Source: Kangiella profundi (GTDB lineage: Bacteria; Pseudomonadota; Gammaproteobacteria; Enterobacterales; Kangiellaceae). Taken from it: a stretch of 64,000 nt of DNA. Each line of letters starts with the position of its first letter. Within the stretch, counting starts at the first letter, position 1. The stretch spans positions 1 through 64,000 of the forward strand of contig NZ_CP025120.1 of NCBI RefSeq assembly GCF_002838765.1, given 5' to 3'. This document shows positions 21,983 through 30,324 of this stretch, piece by piece. The position numbers and the translations under genes are program-made. Under the pieces are notes generated by a model. It was not told the DNA's origin. It saw only the letters and a list, made by a program, of their open reading frames with translations, and ran no database searches.

Positions 21983-24496
21983 ATGAAACAGTCCCTGCTT
22001 AAATTCTCAATGACGAAGCCCAAATGGGTATTCATCATTACATTGCTTATAACGGCAATTACCGGAGCCATGATTCCAAATATTGTGGTGGATACTGATC
22101 CGGAGAATATGCTGGCTGAAGATCAAGCCTCACGCGTCTACCATAATGATGTAAAAGATCGTTTTGATTTATATGACATTATTGTTGTGGGCGCGGTGAA
22201 TAATAGTGAAAAGGGGATTTTTAACCCTCGATCACTGGCAGCGATTAAAAAATTAACTGATGGAATTGCAGAAATAGAAGGTGTAGTTGCACCGGATATG
22301 ATGGCATTGTCGACGGTCGATAATATCAGCCAGGAAGGACCTGGCACCATTCGCTTTGAGTGGTTGATGAAAGAAGCCCCTGAAACTCAGCGCCAGGCAG
22401 ACTGGATAAATCAACAGGTAGAACGCTTACCATTATTACAGGATACCCTGGCATCTGGTGATGATAAGGCCACTGCAATCTATGTGCCTATATTAGATAA
22501 GGATGAGAGCTACCGAATTTCTCAGGAGATACAGGGCTTAATCAGTCAGCTCGATTCAGAAGATGAATATCACATCACAGGTTTACCGGTAGCCGAAGAT
22601 ACATTCGGTTATCAGATGTTTGTGCAGATGGGAATTTCAGCTCCATTGGCAGCGTTGGTGATATTTATATTGATGTGGGTTTTCTTCCGCAACTTTAAAT
22701 TTATTGCAGCGCCAATGATTATTGCCATGGCAACGGTGATTATCACGATGGGGTTGTTGATTGGCATGGGCTTTACCGTACACATCATGAGTTCGATGAT
22801 TCCAATCTTCCTGATGCCGATTGCTGTGGTGGATTCGATTCACATCATGTCGGAGTTTGCAGACAGCTACAAACCCGGACGTGATAGAAAAGAAGTGATT
22901 AAAGAAGTGATCGGTCATCTATTTACGCCCATGCTGTATACCAGTATCACTTCGGCAGTAGGTTTCTTCTCGCTGTTGCTTACACCAATACCACCAGTAC
23001 AGATCTTTGGTGCATATGTTGGTTTTGGAATTTTATTGGCGTTTATTTTGACCATTATATTTATTCCTGCCTACCTGATTGCGTTGAAGCCAAAGTCATT
23101 AGAGTCGCTACAGAGTGAAGCTAAGCAAGAAGGCACGCTACAAAAAATCCTTAAAAGGATTGGTAAGGGCAGTCTGGCTGCCAGTAAGTTAGTAACGGTA
23201 TTTTTTGTAGCAGTAGTTGCCTTGAGTGTCTGGGGCATTACGCAGATTCAGATAAATGATAACCCGGTACGCTGGTTTAAAGCGGATCACGAAATTCGAG
23301 TGGCGGATAGGGTGTTAAACGATCACTTTGCGGGAACCTATGACGCCTATCTGGTGTTGGAAGCTGATGAATCAGAAGCGAAAGAAAACTGGATGAAGTC
23401 GGTTCAGGCAATAGAAGACAACGCACTAAAGTCTGAAGTGATGAATATCATGCAAAACGAAAATCAGCTAACAACACAGCTGAATCAGGTCATGATATTG
23501 CTTGAAGATAAACTGTTTGATGCTACTGACGAAGAGGCGGAAGTACTGGAAGATCTGATTATGAAAGCAGATCAGGCACGAATTAAAGTGGCCTATTTCC
23601 AGCAGCCAGAAATTTTACGTGAAATTGAAAAACTGCAGCAGGCTTTAGTTGAAAGTGGATACGTTGGTAAAAGTAATTCTTTGGCCGATGTAGTGAAAAC
23701 AGTGACACGCGAATTGAAAACCGGTCAGCCTAAGGACTTTGTCATACCAGACAGCCAGAATGGTGTGGCACAGGCTCTGTTGCAATATCAATCATCACAC
23801 AGACCGCAGGATTTGTGGCACATGGTGACCAAGGAATACAGCTCGACTGCTATCTGGTTACAGCTGACCAGTGGTGATAATCAGGATATGACCAAGGTAG
23901 TGGAATTTGTCGATCAGTATCTGGCCGACAACCCGTTACCAGAAGGTGTAAAAGCGCAATGGGCGGGAAAGAGTTATCTGAACATGGTGTGGCAGGATGA
24001 AATGGTGAAGGGCATGTTGGATAGTTTAATGAGTGCCTTTGTCGTGGTGTTGGTCATGATGATCGTATTGTTCCGCAGCATCCTGTTTGGTTTGCTGGCC
24101 ATGTTGCCGTTGAGTATTACGATTCTGTTTATCTACGGCTTAATTGGTTGGGTTGGCAAAGATTATGATATGCCAATTGCAGTGTTGTCATCGTTGACCC
24201 TGGGATTGTCCATTGACTTTGCAATTCACTTTTTGGAAAGGGCCAGAGATATCTTTAAACAGACAGGTGATTTTAAACAAACCATGATCAAGATGTTTGA
24301 AGAACCTGCATCAGCAATCAGCAGAAACGCTATTGTTATTGCAATTGGTTTTACGCCACTGTTGTTTGCGCCGCTAGTGCCTTACATAACGGTTGGTTTC
24401 TTCCTGGCAACGATTATGGCTGCATCAGCAGTGGTAACACTGGTGTTATTGCCAGTGGCATTAAAAGCTACACGCAAGTGGGCATTTAAATCTTAA
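21983..24496 (+). CDS. RND superfamily (MMPL-type) exporter
   Basis: The 837-residue inner-membrane protein has the duplicated RND layout. Each half has one N-terminal span, a large periplasmic loop and a five-helix bundle: spans at about 15-35 and 215-385, then 400-420 and 680-825. The sterol-sensing-like motif VDSIHIMSEF and the repeated SLTLGLSIDFAIHFLERA block identify the COG1033-type predicted exporters rather than the tripartite AcrB group. The start at 21983 has GGAAGG just upstream. It leads a tight run with a LolA-like protein, a barrel protein and a DUF2892 protein. The substrate is unknown; lipid-like or sulfur-linked cargo is speculation. Confidence 0.85.
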   Translation: MKQSLLKFSMTKPKWVFIITLLITAITGAMIPNIVVDTDPENMLAEDQASRVYHNDVKDRFDLYDIIVVGAVNNSEKGIFNPRSLAAIKKLTDGIAEIEGVVAPDMMALSTVDNISQEGPGTIRFEWLMKEAPETQRQADWINQQVERLPLLQDTLASGDDKATAIYVPILDKDESYRISQEIQGLISQLDSEDEYHITGLPVAEDTFGYQMFVQMGISAPLAALVIFILMWVFFRNFKFIAAPMIIAMATVIITMGLLIGMGFTVHIMSSMIPIFLMPIAVVDSIHIMSEFADSYKPGRDRKEVIKEVIGHLFTPMLYTSITSAVGFFSLLLTPIPPVQIFGAYVGFGILLAFILTIIFIPAYLIALKPKSLESLQSEAKQEGTLQKILKRIGKGSLAASKLVTVFFVAVVALSVWGITQIQINDNPVRWFKADHEIRVADRVLNDHFAGTYDAYLVLEADESEAKENWMKSVQAIEDNALKSEVMNIMQNENQLTTQLNQVMILLEDKLFDATDEEAEVLEDLIMKADQARIKVAYFQQPEILREIEKLQQALVESGYVGKSNSLADVVKTVTRELKTGQPKDFVIPDSQNGVAQALLQYQSSHRPQDLWHMVTKEYSSTAIWLQLTSGDNQDMTKVVEFVDQYLADNPLPEGVKAQWAGKSYLNMVWQDEMVKGMLDSLMSAFVVVLVMMIVLFRSILFGLLAMLPLSITILFIYGLIGWVGKDYDMPIAVLSSLTLGLSIDFAIHFLERARDIFKQTGDFKQTMIKMFEEPASAISRNAIVIAIGFTPLLFAPLVPYITVGFFLATIMAASAVVTLVLLPVALKATRKWAFKS

Positions 24497-24507
24497 GGAG
24501 GCTTTAA

Positions 24508-25344
24508 ATGAAAAGCTTACAGAAAAGTATTAAGCAGAAATTTTTAACATTGTTGGTAACAGGTTTAACCTTGCCAATGATGACAGCCAGTTTGCAGGCG
24601 GCAGAAAGTGAGCTAAGTGTTGAAGAAATTATCAGCAAGGCGAATAAGGTTTCGTATTACGCTGGCGATGATGGGCGTAGCGATGCGCGCATGATGATTG
24701 TCGATAAAGACGGTAATCGTCAGTTAAGACAATTCGTGATATTGCGTAAAGACATACAGGACGAAGGTGATCAGAACTTTCTGGTTGTGTTCAGTCGACC
24801 ATCAGATGTGCGGGGCACAGTATTTTTAGTGAACAAGCATGTCGATCGTGATGATGACCGTTGGCTATATTTGCCGGGACTGGACTTGGAAAAAAGAATT
24901 TCAGCCGGTGATAAACGTACCAGCTTTGTAGGTTCCGATTTCTTCTATGAAGATGTTTCGGGTCGCAACCCAGCGCTCGATACACATGAACTATTGGAAG
25001 TCACCGATACGGCTTACATTGTAAAAAATATTCCACAGGATAAAAGTAATGTGGAGTTTGCGTATTACATTGCCAACATCAACAAAGAAACCTTTTTGCC
25101 TATGACGGTTGAGTACTTTAATGAAAAAGGTGAAGTCTATCGTCGAATGGATGTTGCGGAAGTTGAAGAGGTGCAAGGTATTCCAACAGTGATGAAATCA
25201 AAAATATCGAACCTGGAAACAGGTAGCGTGACTTACATGGAATTCCGTCGTCCGGTTTATAACATTGGCGTACCGGAAGATGTATTTACGTCGCGCTCCT
25301 TAAGAAACCCTCCACGCGAGTGGCTGGAAGCAGAGCAAGAGTAA
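24508..25344 (+). CDS. Outer membrane lipoprotein-sorting (LolA-like) periplasmic protein
   Basis: The 278-residue protein has a signal peptide (about 1-31, cleavage near SLQA-AES). The body, with SDARMMIVDKDGNRQLRQFVILRK, FSRPSDVRGTVFLVNKH, DDRWLYLPGLDLEKRI and SFVGSDFFYEDVSGRN, is the LolA-like fold seen beside MMPL/RND exporters. Such partners are thought to carry hydrophobic cargo through the periplasm. It starts 12 bp after the RND stop with an AAGGAGG site and is followed after 16 bp by a barrel protein, so the three probably act together. Confidence 0.85.
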   Translation: MKSLQKSIKQKFLTLLVTGLTLPMMTASLQAAESELSVEEIISKANKVSYYAGDDGRSDARMMIVDKDGNRQLRQFVILRKDIQDEGDQNFLVVFSRPSDVRGTVFLVNKHVDRDDDRWLYLPGLDLEKRISAGDKRTSFVGSDFFYEDVSGRNPALDTHELLEVTDTAYIVKNIPQDKSNVEFAYYIANINKETFLPMTVEYFNEKGEVYRRMDVAEVEEVQGIPTVMKSKISNLETGSVTYMEFRRPVYNIGVPEDVFTSRSLRNPPREWLEAEQE

Positions 25345-25360
25345 GATTGGTTTAAAAGGA

Positions 25361-26698
25361 ATGATGATGACTAATAAAACTCGAATCTTTAAATGGTTAT
25401 TTATGGGCGGCTTACTAGCCGCTCATGGATTGCCTGCCAGTTTCGCCGCAGAAGAGGGTGACTCTCAAGATGAAAAATGGGGCGATGTCTGGGAAGAGGA
25501 GTGGGATGAAGAAGAATCTTCCAACTGGTCATGGGCAGGGTTTGTAGAAGCAGGTTACGGCCAAAGACTACAAACCGATCCCTTGTTTGAGAATAAAGAA
25601 ACCTTGAATGAACTGCGTGGTCATCTGGAAACTGATTATAAAGGCGAAGACGTAGACTTCAGTTTCCGAGGAGACACCTGGTATGACGGTGTAACAGATG
25701 AAATGGAACTGGACATTCGTGAATTAGCCTGGAGCTTTTCAGCATTTGGTAACACCGATTTTAAAATTGGACGTCAAATCAGCACCTGGGGAACCGGTGA
25801 CCTGGTGTTTCTTAATGACTTGTTTCCCAAAGACTGGCAGTCATTTTTTTCAGGTCGAGAAGATACCTATTTGAAAGCGCCAGCAAACTCGGTTCGAGTA
25901 ACCAGTTACTTTGATGCAGTGAATGTGGATCTGGTCTGGACGCCAGTATTTGAAGAAGATCGTTATATTAATGGCGAAAGATTTTCATTATTTAATCCGA
26001 TAGTTGGCGGAAGTATTGGTGGAACCGATGTTGTCAATCCGGTAGAGCCAGATGAGAATTTAGGTAATAGCGAAATTGCGCTGCGACTGTATAAGAATGT
26101 AGAAGGCACTGAGTATGCACTGTATGGCTATCGTGGATTCGACAAACAGCCGGTTGGCATCACCAATACATTGCAACCAACATTCCACAGAAAAGATATC
26201 TTTGGTGCAAGCGTTCGAGGCAGTATTGAAAGCGGCCTTTACAATGTGGAAGTTGCTTATCATGACGCAGTAGAAGATAGCGAGGGTAGCGATCCATTTG
26301 TGAAAAATTCACAGTGGCGATTTCTGGCAGGGTATGAAGCAGAAGTGGCAACCCGTTTAACCTTGGGTCTACAGTATTATCTGGAGTGGACTAAGGATTA
26401 CGATGAGTTAATAGCGAACTCACCATTCCCACAGTATGAAGCTGAAGAAAAGCGACACTTGCTGACTACACGAGTCACTTATCGAACAGCTAAAGATAAA
26501 TTTGTATGGTCACTGTTTGCGTTTTATTCACCAACAGATGATGACAGTTATTTAAGGCCCAGCTTGAATTACCGTTTTAGTGACGAGTGGTTATTTACGA
26601 TTGGAGCCAATCTATTCAATGGCCAGGAAGAACACACTTTCTTTGGTCAGTTTGAAGATGCAAGTAACGCCTATGTGCGTGTGAGATATCAATTTTAG
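25361..26698 (+). CDS. Outer membrane beta-barrel protein (DUF1302-like)
   Basis: The 445-residue protein has a signal peptide and an acidic, Trp-rich stretch after it (about 32-60). Many alternating beta-strands follow and the protein ends in F, as outer-membrane barrels do. The segment IRELAWSFSAFGNTDFKIGRQISTWGTGD resembles the GRQ-WG block of DUF1302 barrels, which commonly accompany MMPL exporters. Three ATG codons in a row follow an AAAAGGA site. With the RND and LolA-like proteins it would complete an envelope-spanning route, an inference from gene order. Confidence 0.75.
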   Translation: MMMTNKTRIFKWLFMGGLLAAHGLPASFAAEEGDSQDEKWGDVWEEEWDEEESSNWSWAGFVEAGYGQRLQTDPLFENKETLNELRGHLETDYKGEDVDFSFRGDTWYDGVTDEMELDIRELAWSFSAFGNTDFKIGRQISTWGTGDLVFLNDLFPKDWQSFFSGREDTYLKAPANSVRVTSYFDAVNVDLVWTPVFEEDRYINGERFSLFNPIVGGSIGGTDVVNPVEPDENLGNSEIALRLYKNVEGTEYALYGYRGFDKQPVGITNTLQPTFHRKDIFGASVRGSIESGLYNVEVAYHDAVEDSEGSDPFVKNSQWRFLAGYEAEVATRLTLGLQYYLEWTKDYDELIANSPFPQYEAEEKRHLLTTRVTYRTAKDKFVWSLFAFYSPTDDDSYLRPSLNYRFSDEWLFTIGANLFNGQEEHTFFGQFEDASNAYVRVRYQF

Positions 26699-26709
26699 GA
26701 GGTAATCCT

Positions 26710-26937
26710 ATGGCAGAGAAAAAAATGACCGCCGAAAGAGTACTGATGGCTTTCGCCGGCTTTATGGTTCTATTATCAGTAGTATTAACCTGGTACGTTC
26801 ACCCTTACTGGTTATGGTTAACAGTATTTGTGGGCGCAAATTTATTTCAGTCTGCGTTTACGGGCTTTTGCCCAGCTATGATGGTGATTAAAAAATTGGG
26901 ATTTAAAACAGAAAAGCAGGCAGCGCAGGGATTGTAA
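26710..26937 (+). CDS. YgaP-like DUF2892 membrane protein
   Basis: The 75-residue protein has two membrane segments (about 10-27 and 31-49) and the family motif SAFTGFCPAMMVIKKLGFK. DUF2892 is found as the membrane tail of the rhodanese YgaP and as small separate proteins in sulfide-responsive operons. An AGGAGG site precedes the ATG, 11 bp after the barrel gene. The nearby separate rhodanese gene suggests that a YgaP-like function is split here. Confidence 0.85.
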   Translation: MAEKKMTAERVLMAFAGFMVLLSVVLTWYVHPYWLWLTVFVGANLFQSAFTGFCPAMMVIKKLGFKTEKQAAQGL

Positions 26938-26942
26938 TAGGG

Positions 26943-26977
26943 AAAATAAAAAAGGGCAGGCACATTGGCCTGCCCTT
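26943..26977 (-). terminator. Rho-independent terminator after rhodanese gene
   Basis: A perfect 10-bp stem AAGGGCAGGC/GCCTGCCCTT with loop ACATTG is followed, on the minus strand, by a T-rich tract. It ends the arsR-rhodanese transcript. The stem may also act on the converging DUF2892 transcript. Confidence 0.85.
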
Positions 26978-27005
26978 ACCTGAACTATAAAAATATTATA
27001 AAGGA

Positions 27006-27389
27006 TTATGGCTTAACAAGATTTCCGCCAGATTCCGTCCACTGTTTAATACCACCGGCAACAGAAAAAACATTCTTAAATCCGATCTGTTCCAAGGCAT
27101 GAGCACTACACGCAGAGCGACCACCTGATGCACAATAAATATAAATTGGTTTATTAAGAATCTCTTCTTCAGACAATCCTTCTAAAACAGGATGACTAAA
27201 TAATTTAAATTCTAAGACTCCGCGTGGGATTGGTAGGGCTCCTTCAATGATTCCTTCTGCATGTTCAGCAGGTTCACGAACATCAATAATTAGAGCATTG
27301 GTACAATCTGTACATTTGAAATCGTCAATGCTGATTTCTTTGATGTTTTGTTTTATCGAGCCAATGTAATTTTGTAAACAAGGTTGCAT
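27006..27389 (-). CDS. Rhodanese-like sulfurtransferase
   Basis: A single-domain rhodanese of 127 residues. It shows IIDVREPAEHAEGIIEGALPIPRG, the active-site loop YCASGGRSACSA with the catalytic Cys, and the end VAGGIKQWTESG. Such enzymes move sulfane sulfur between carriers. The start at 27389 has an AGGAGA site, and its ATG overlaps the arsR stop as TAATG, so the two are translationally coupled. An additional CTDC motif lies near residue 26. The coupling to a persulfide-type repressor supports a sulfide-stress role. Confidence 0.92.
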   Translation of the reverse strand: MQPCLQNYIGSIKQNIKEISIDDFKCTDCTNALIIDVREPAEHAEGIIEGALPIPRGVLEFKLFSHPVLEGLSEEEILNKPIYIYCASGGRSACSAHALEQIGFKNVFSVAGGIKQWTESGGNLVKP

Positions 27390-27724
27390 TAACAGGTCTC
27401 CTGACAATAGATTTCATGGAGTAAGTGAATGATGCGAGCGACTTCTGTCGATGCTAAAGAATAATAAATCGTTTGTGAGTGACGGCGTGTAGTGACCAGG
27501 TCGCTCTTACGTAGCAAGGCAAGATGTTGTGATAAAGCAGATTGACTTAATTGGGGTAGCATTTCATTTAATTCACCAACGGATAACTCTTTCTCGAGCA
27601 GAATACAGAGAATCATCAACCGTTGTTCGTTGGAAATATTTTTAAGCAATTTCGCAGCATCTGCGGAGTGCTTTTGCATCTCATCAGTGAATGCCATGTT
27701 ACCGTTTGTGACTAGTTGATTCAT
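27389..27724 (-). CDS. ArsR-family repressor, BigR/YgaV/SqrR-like
   Basis: A 111-residue winged-helix regulator. ALSQHLALLRKSDLVTTRRHSQTIYYSL is the recognition-helix and wing region. Two Cys stand at positions like those used for persulfide sensing in BigR, SqrR and YgaV: one in LMILCILLE (about residue 46) and one near the end in IYCQETC. No metal-binding ELCVCD motif is present, which argues against an arsenic sensor. It is coupled to rhodanese. The tandem inverted repeats at 21.9 kb are the suggested targets. Confidence 0.85.
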   Translation of the reverse strand: MNQLVTNGNMAFTDEMQKHSADAAKLLKNISNEQRLMILCILLEKELSVGELNEMLPQLSQSALSQHLALLRKSDLVTTRRHSQTIYYSLASTEVARIIHLLHEIYCQETC

Positions 27725-27725
27725 A

Positions 27726-27743
27726 ATTAAATTCTGCCTTAAT
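27726..27743. promoter_or_regulatory. Possible autoregulatory inverted repeat upstream of arsR
   Basis: ATTAA-N8-TTAAT lies directly before the arsR start and covers its ribosome site. Its arms resemble the ATTAG-N6-CTAAT sites but the spacing is different, so this is a weak call. Confidence 0.3.
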
Positions 27744-27783
27744 CTATACCATCGCGCAATCGACTGTTACCTAAAAGAATCAC

Positions 27784-29247
27784 CTATATGGGTGAAAAGT
27801 CACATAATGACTTTAAACGGGCCTGTTTGAACTTGGGGGTAAACTCACCACTGGCCGGATTAAAATCATAATCTTTTGACCAGCTTTCAGCATTTTCAAC
27901 CACTTGCTTCAGAGCATCAACGATAAAATAGGCTTCTTCATCATGATTGGTTGGATGAAGTGAAACCCGAACCCATCCCGGCTTGTCGGTTAGATCACCC
28001 TGATCAATTTTATTGGTGATTTCATGACTTTGTAATTGATCAACACCAAGCAATAAATGGCCATAGGTACCAGCACAGGAGCAACCACCGCGAGTCTGGA
28101 TGCCGAAGCGATCATTTAGCAGGCGGACAATCAGGTTATGGTGAATACCTAGAACGTAAAAGGAAACAATACAGAGACGATCTTTTTGTTCGCCTTCTAA
28201 AATTCTGACATCAGGAATCTGAGAAAATCCATCAAGTAGAATTTTTGCAAGTTGCGCTTCTCGTTGCTGAATCTTATCGACGCCCATTGCGTCTTTCAGC
28301 TTGAAAGCTAGCGCTGCTTTTATGGTTTGTAGGAAACCGGGTGTACCACCATCCTCACGAGCTTCGATGTTGTCGAAGAAGCGATGTTCACCCCAGGGGT
28401 TGGTCCATGATACAGTGCCGCCGCCAGGCTGATCGGGGACTTTGCAGTCATATAGTTTTTTATCAAAAATCAAAATTCCACTGCTACCCGGGCCGCCCAG
28501 GAGTTTATGCGGTGAAATAAATATCGCATCCAGTTTTTGCTCTGGATCCGATGGGTGCATATCAATATCTACATAAGGTGCAGAGGCGGCAAAATCAACA
28601 AAGCAAAGGCCGTTATGTTGATGCATGATTTTAGCCATTTCATGATAGGGCGTCTTAATACCCGTAACATTACTGCAGGCTGTGAAGGAGCCGATTTTTA
28701 CCAGTCGATCTTTATATTTTTCGAGAAGTTCACGCATATGGCCAAGATCGGGGCGCCCCTGAGCATCCGAACGGATAATCTCCAAAGTCACTTCACACTC
28801 ATGCCATGTTGTCTGGTTAGAGTGGTGTTCCATATGAGTTACCAGCACTAACGGCTTTTCTTGTTCCTTAATATCTAGACGGTCGCGCCATTTTTCAGGT
28901 ACACGAAGGCCCAGCATCCGCTGGAATTTGTTGATAACCAAAGTCATTCCAGAACCTGCGGCGATCAACACATCATTCTCATCGGCATTAACATGACGTT
29001 TGATGATCTGCTGAGCATCATGATAGGCCTCAGTCATGGTGGTGCCAGTCAATGTGGTTTCGGTATGAGTATTAGCAACATAAGGACCTAAGGTGTTGAT
29101 AATAAAGTCTTCTATTGGGCGATACAGACGACCGCTGGCCGTCCAGTCCGCATACAAAATAGACTCACCATTGGGTGCACTGTCATAGCGATGGTTTTCG
29201 CCAATAATTCCCTGACGGAATGGCGCAAAGTGTTCAACAAGATTCAT
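27784..29247 (-). CDS. Class V aminotransferase / cysteine desulfurase-like enzyme
   Basis: The 487-residue PLP enzyme has the class V fold of cysteine desulfurases and selenocysteine lyases. YADWTASGRLYRPIE is near the start, VTHMEHHSNQTTWHE lies in the cofactor region, and the PLP lysine is in SPHKLLGGPGSSG. The active-site-like Cys pair is in TRGGCSCAGTYGH. It is longer than IscS/SufS (about 400) because of an N-terminal extension and inserts. It lies just upstream of the arsR-rhodanese pair on the same strand, so a sulfur role is likely; the substrate is not proven. Confidence 0.82.
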   Translation of the reverse strand: MNLVEHFAPFRQGIIGENHRYDSAPNGESILYADWTASGRLYRPIEDFIINTLGPYVANTHTETTLTGTTMTEAYHDAQQIIKRHVNADENDVLIAAGSGMTLVINKFQRMLGLRVPEKWRDRLDIKEQEKPLVLVTHMEHHSNQTTWHECEVTLEIIRSDAQGRPDLGHMRELLEKYKDRLVKIGSFTACSNVTGIKTPYHEMAKIMHQHNGLCFVDFAASAPYVDIDMHPSDPEQKLDAIFISPHKLLGGPGSSGILIFDKKLYDCKVPDQPGGGTVSWTNPWGEHRFFDNIEAREDGGTPGFLQTIKAALAFKLKDAMGVDKIQQREAQLAKILLDGFSQIPDVRILEGEQKDRLCIVSFYVLGIHHNLIVRLLNDRFGIQTRGGCSCAGTYGHLLLGVDQLQSHEITNKIDQGDLTDKPGWVRVSLHPTNHDEEAYFIVDALKQVVENAESWSKDYDFNPASGEFTPKFKQARLKSLCDFSPI

Positions 29248-29326
29248 TATAGGAGTAATAGTCTGGAAAAATATGCAAAGAAGCTAATATAGACAGGGTG
29301 TAGCAGATAAGCAAGTAACTGCTAGG

Positions 29327-29366
29327 CATAAAGGCACTGGCTAGACCAATCTAGCCAGGCTTTATG
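29327..29366 (-). terminator. Large hairpin downstream of the CC0125-type lipoprotein gene
   Basis: Nested arms CATAAAG/CTTTATG and CTGGCTAG/CTAGCCAG with loop ACCAAT lie 22 bp beyond the lipoprotein stop. No long T tract follows on the minus strand, so termination is likely but not certain. Confidence 0.5.
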
Positions 29367-29387
29367 GGGTTATTGTGAAATAGATGG

Positions 29388-29900
29388 TTAAGAGTCTTTG
29401 GCTAACATCGACTCATGCACTTCTAAAGCATCGTAACTATTGTCAGATTGAGGTCTGACACCTTTGCCCATGCGAATGGCGATAATACTCTCAACCATAC
29501 TCTGTGACGACTCTAGTTGAGTACCGAATGTAGTCTGATGAACTGGGTAGCTACGAGTTTTACAACCAACCAGTCCGCAGTCGCGAGTAACAACCATAGT
29601 CTGGCTGTGAGAAATACTGGGATCTGCATTTTGTCGGGTATGAGTCAGTGTTTGCTGATCGTTGATGACAAACCAGTCATAGCCTTTTTCAAGAGTCAGT
29701 TGGGCCGCACGACGCATAGCATAATCCATAGCTTGCTTGGTATCGTCGCCGCGCATTTTAAAATGAACACGATAACTGTTGCTGTCCAACTGGCTGTGGC
29801 TATAACCGAATCCGTTATCTGAGGCAGGACTGTAAACCGGGCTGGAAGCACAGGCCATTAATAAAAAGCTAGCCATTAATGTAGTAATAAAAAATTTCAT
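29388..29900 (-). CDS. CC0125/CC1285-family lipoprotein
   Basis: The 170-residue product starts with a lipoprotein signal ending LLMAC (Cys17). It contains the family pattern GFGYSHSQLDSNSYRVHFKMRGDD, a helix MDYAMRRAAQLTLEKGYDWFVI, and a conserved C-terminus SMVESIIAIRMGKGVRP. Its role is unknown. An AAGGAGG ribosome site 5 bp before the ATG is strong. The gap between it and the next gene holds a short ORF that vaguely resembles its C-terminus. Confidence 0.82.
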   Translation of the reverse strand: MKFFITTLMASFLLMACASSPVYSPASDNGFGYSHSQLDSNSYRVHFKMRGDDTKQAMDYAMRRAAQLTLEKGYDWFVINDQQTLTHTRQNADPSISHSQTMVVTRDCGLVGCKTRSYPVHQTTFGTQLESSQSMVESIIAIRMGKGVRPQSDNSYDALEVHESMLAKDS

Positions 29901-29958
29901 ACAAACCTCCTTAGTGGTTTAAAGGTGGAGCCCAATCTGAGCGTTTTGCATTTTGTTC

Positions 29959-30075
29959 CTACTCAGCGTTCGGAAAAGTACCGACAGCCATGGATTCCAC
30001 CAGACTGTTTATGGGTTGCTGTGAACTGGCAGTTTGGTAGCTAACCAGGGTTTCATTGGCAACATCCAAAGTCAT
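29959..30075 (-). pseudogene. Short ORF, possible remnant of a lipoprotein gene
   Basis: A 38-codon minus-strand ORF starts MTLDVANETLVSY and contains INSLVESMAVGTFP. The SLVES-containing part is loosely like the C-terminus of the neighbouring lipoprotein (SMVESIIAIRMGKG). This suggests a decayed duplicate whose N-terminus is gone. There is no clear ribosome site. The rest of the gap (30076-30324) holds no ORF I can support, only an AAGGG/CCCTT hairpin near 30119. Confidence 0.3.
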
Positions 30076-30324
30076 TGGCTCTATATTTACTACACAAAAA
30101 AACACGCAAATAAACAATAAGGGTTTTCCCTTATATCAAGCCAGTATATCTCTCGTTTAGTATGTTTAAGTCTCAAAATACGATTTTGGCCATAGGTCCC
30201 AGAATGTTTTTACGTGGAAAATCGTAAGAATAATTCAGTGCGTATATAAAGAAATCCGTACATGAAAATCATTAAGTGTTCGGGCAATAACTCATTATGA
30301 AGTTAAGATTAGCTCTAAAAGATC

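Noticed and set aside
30119..30132. AAGGG/CCCTT hairpin as a terminator
   Set aside because: The stem is only five bases, has no T tract and has no gene ending beside it.
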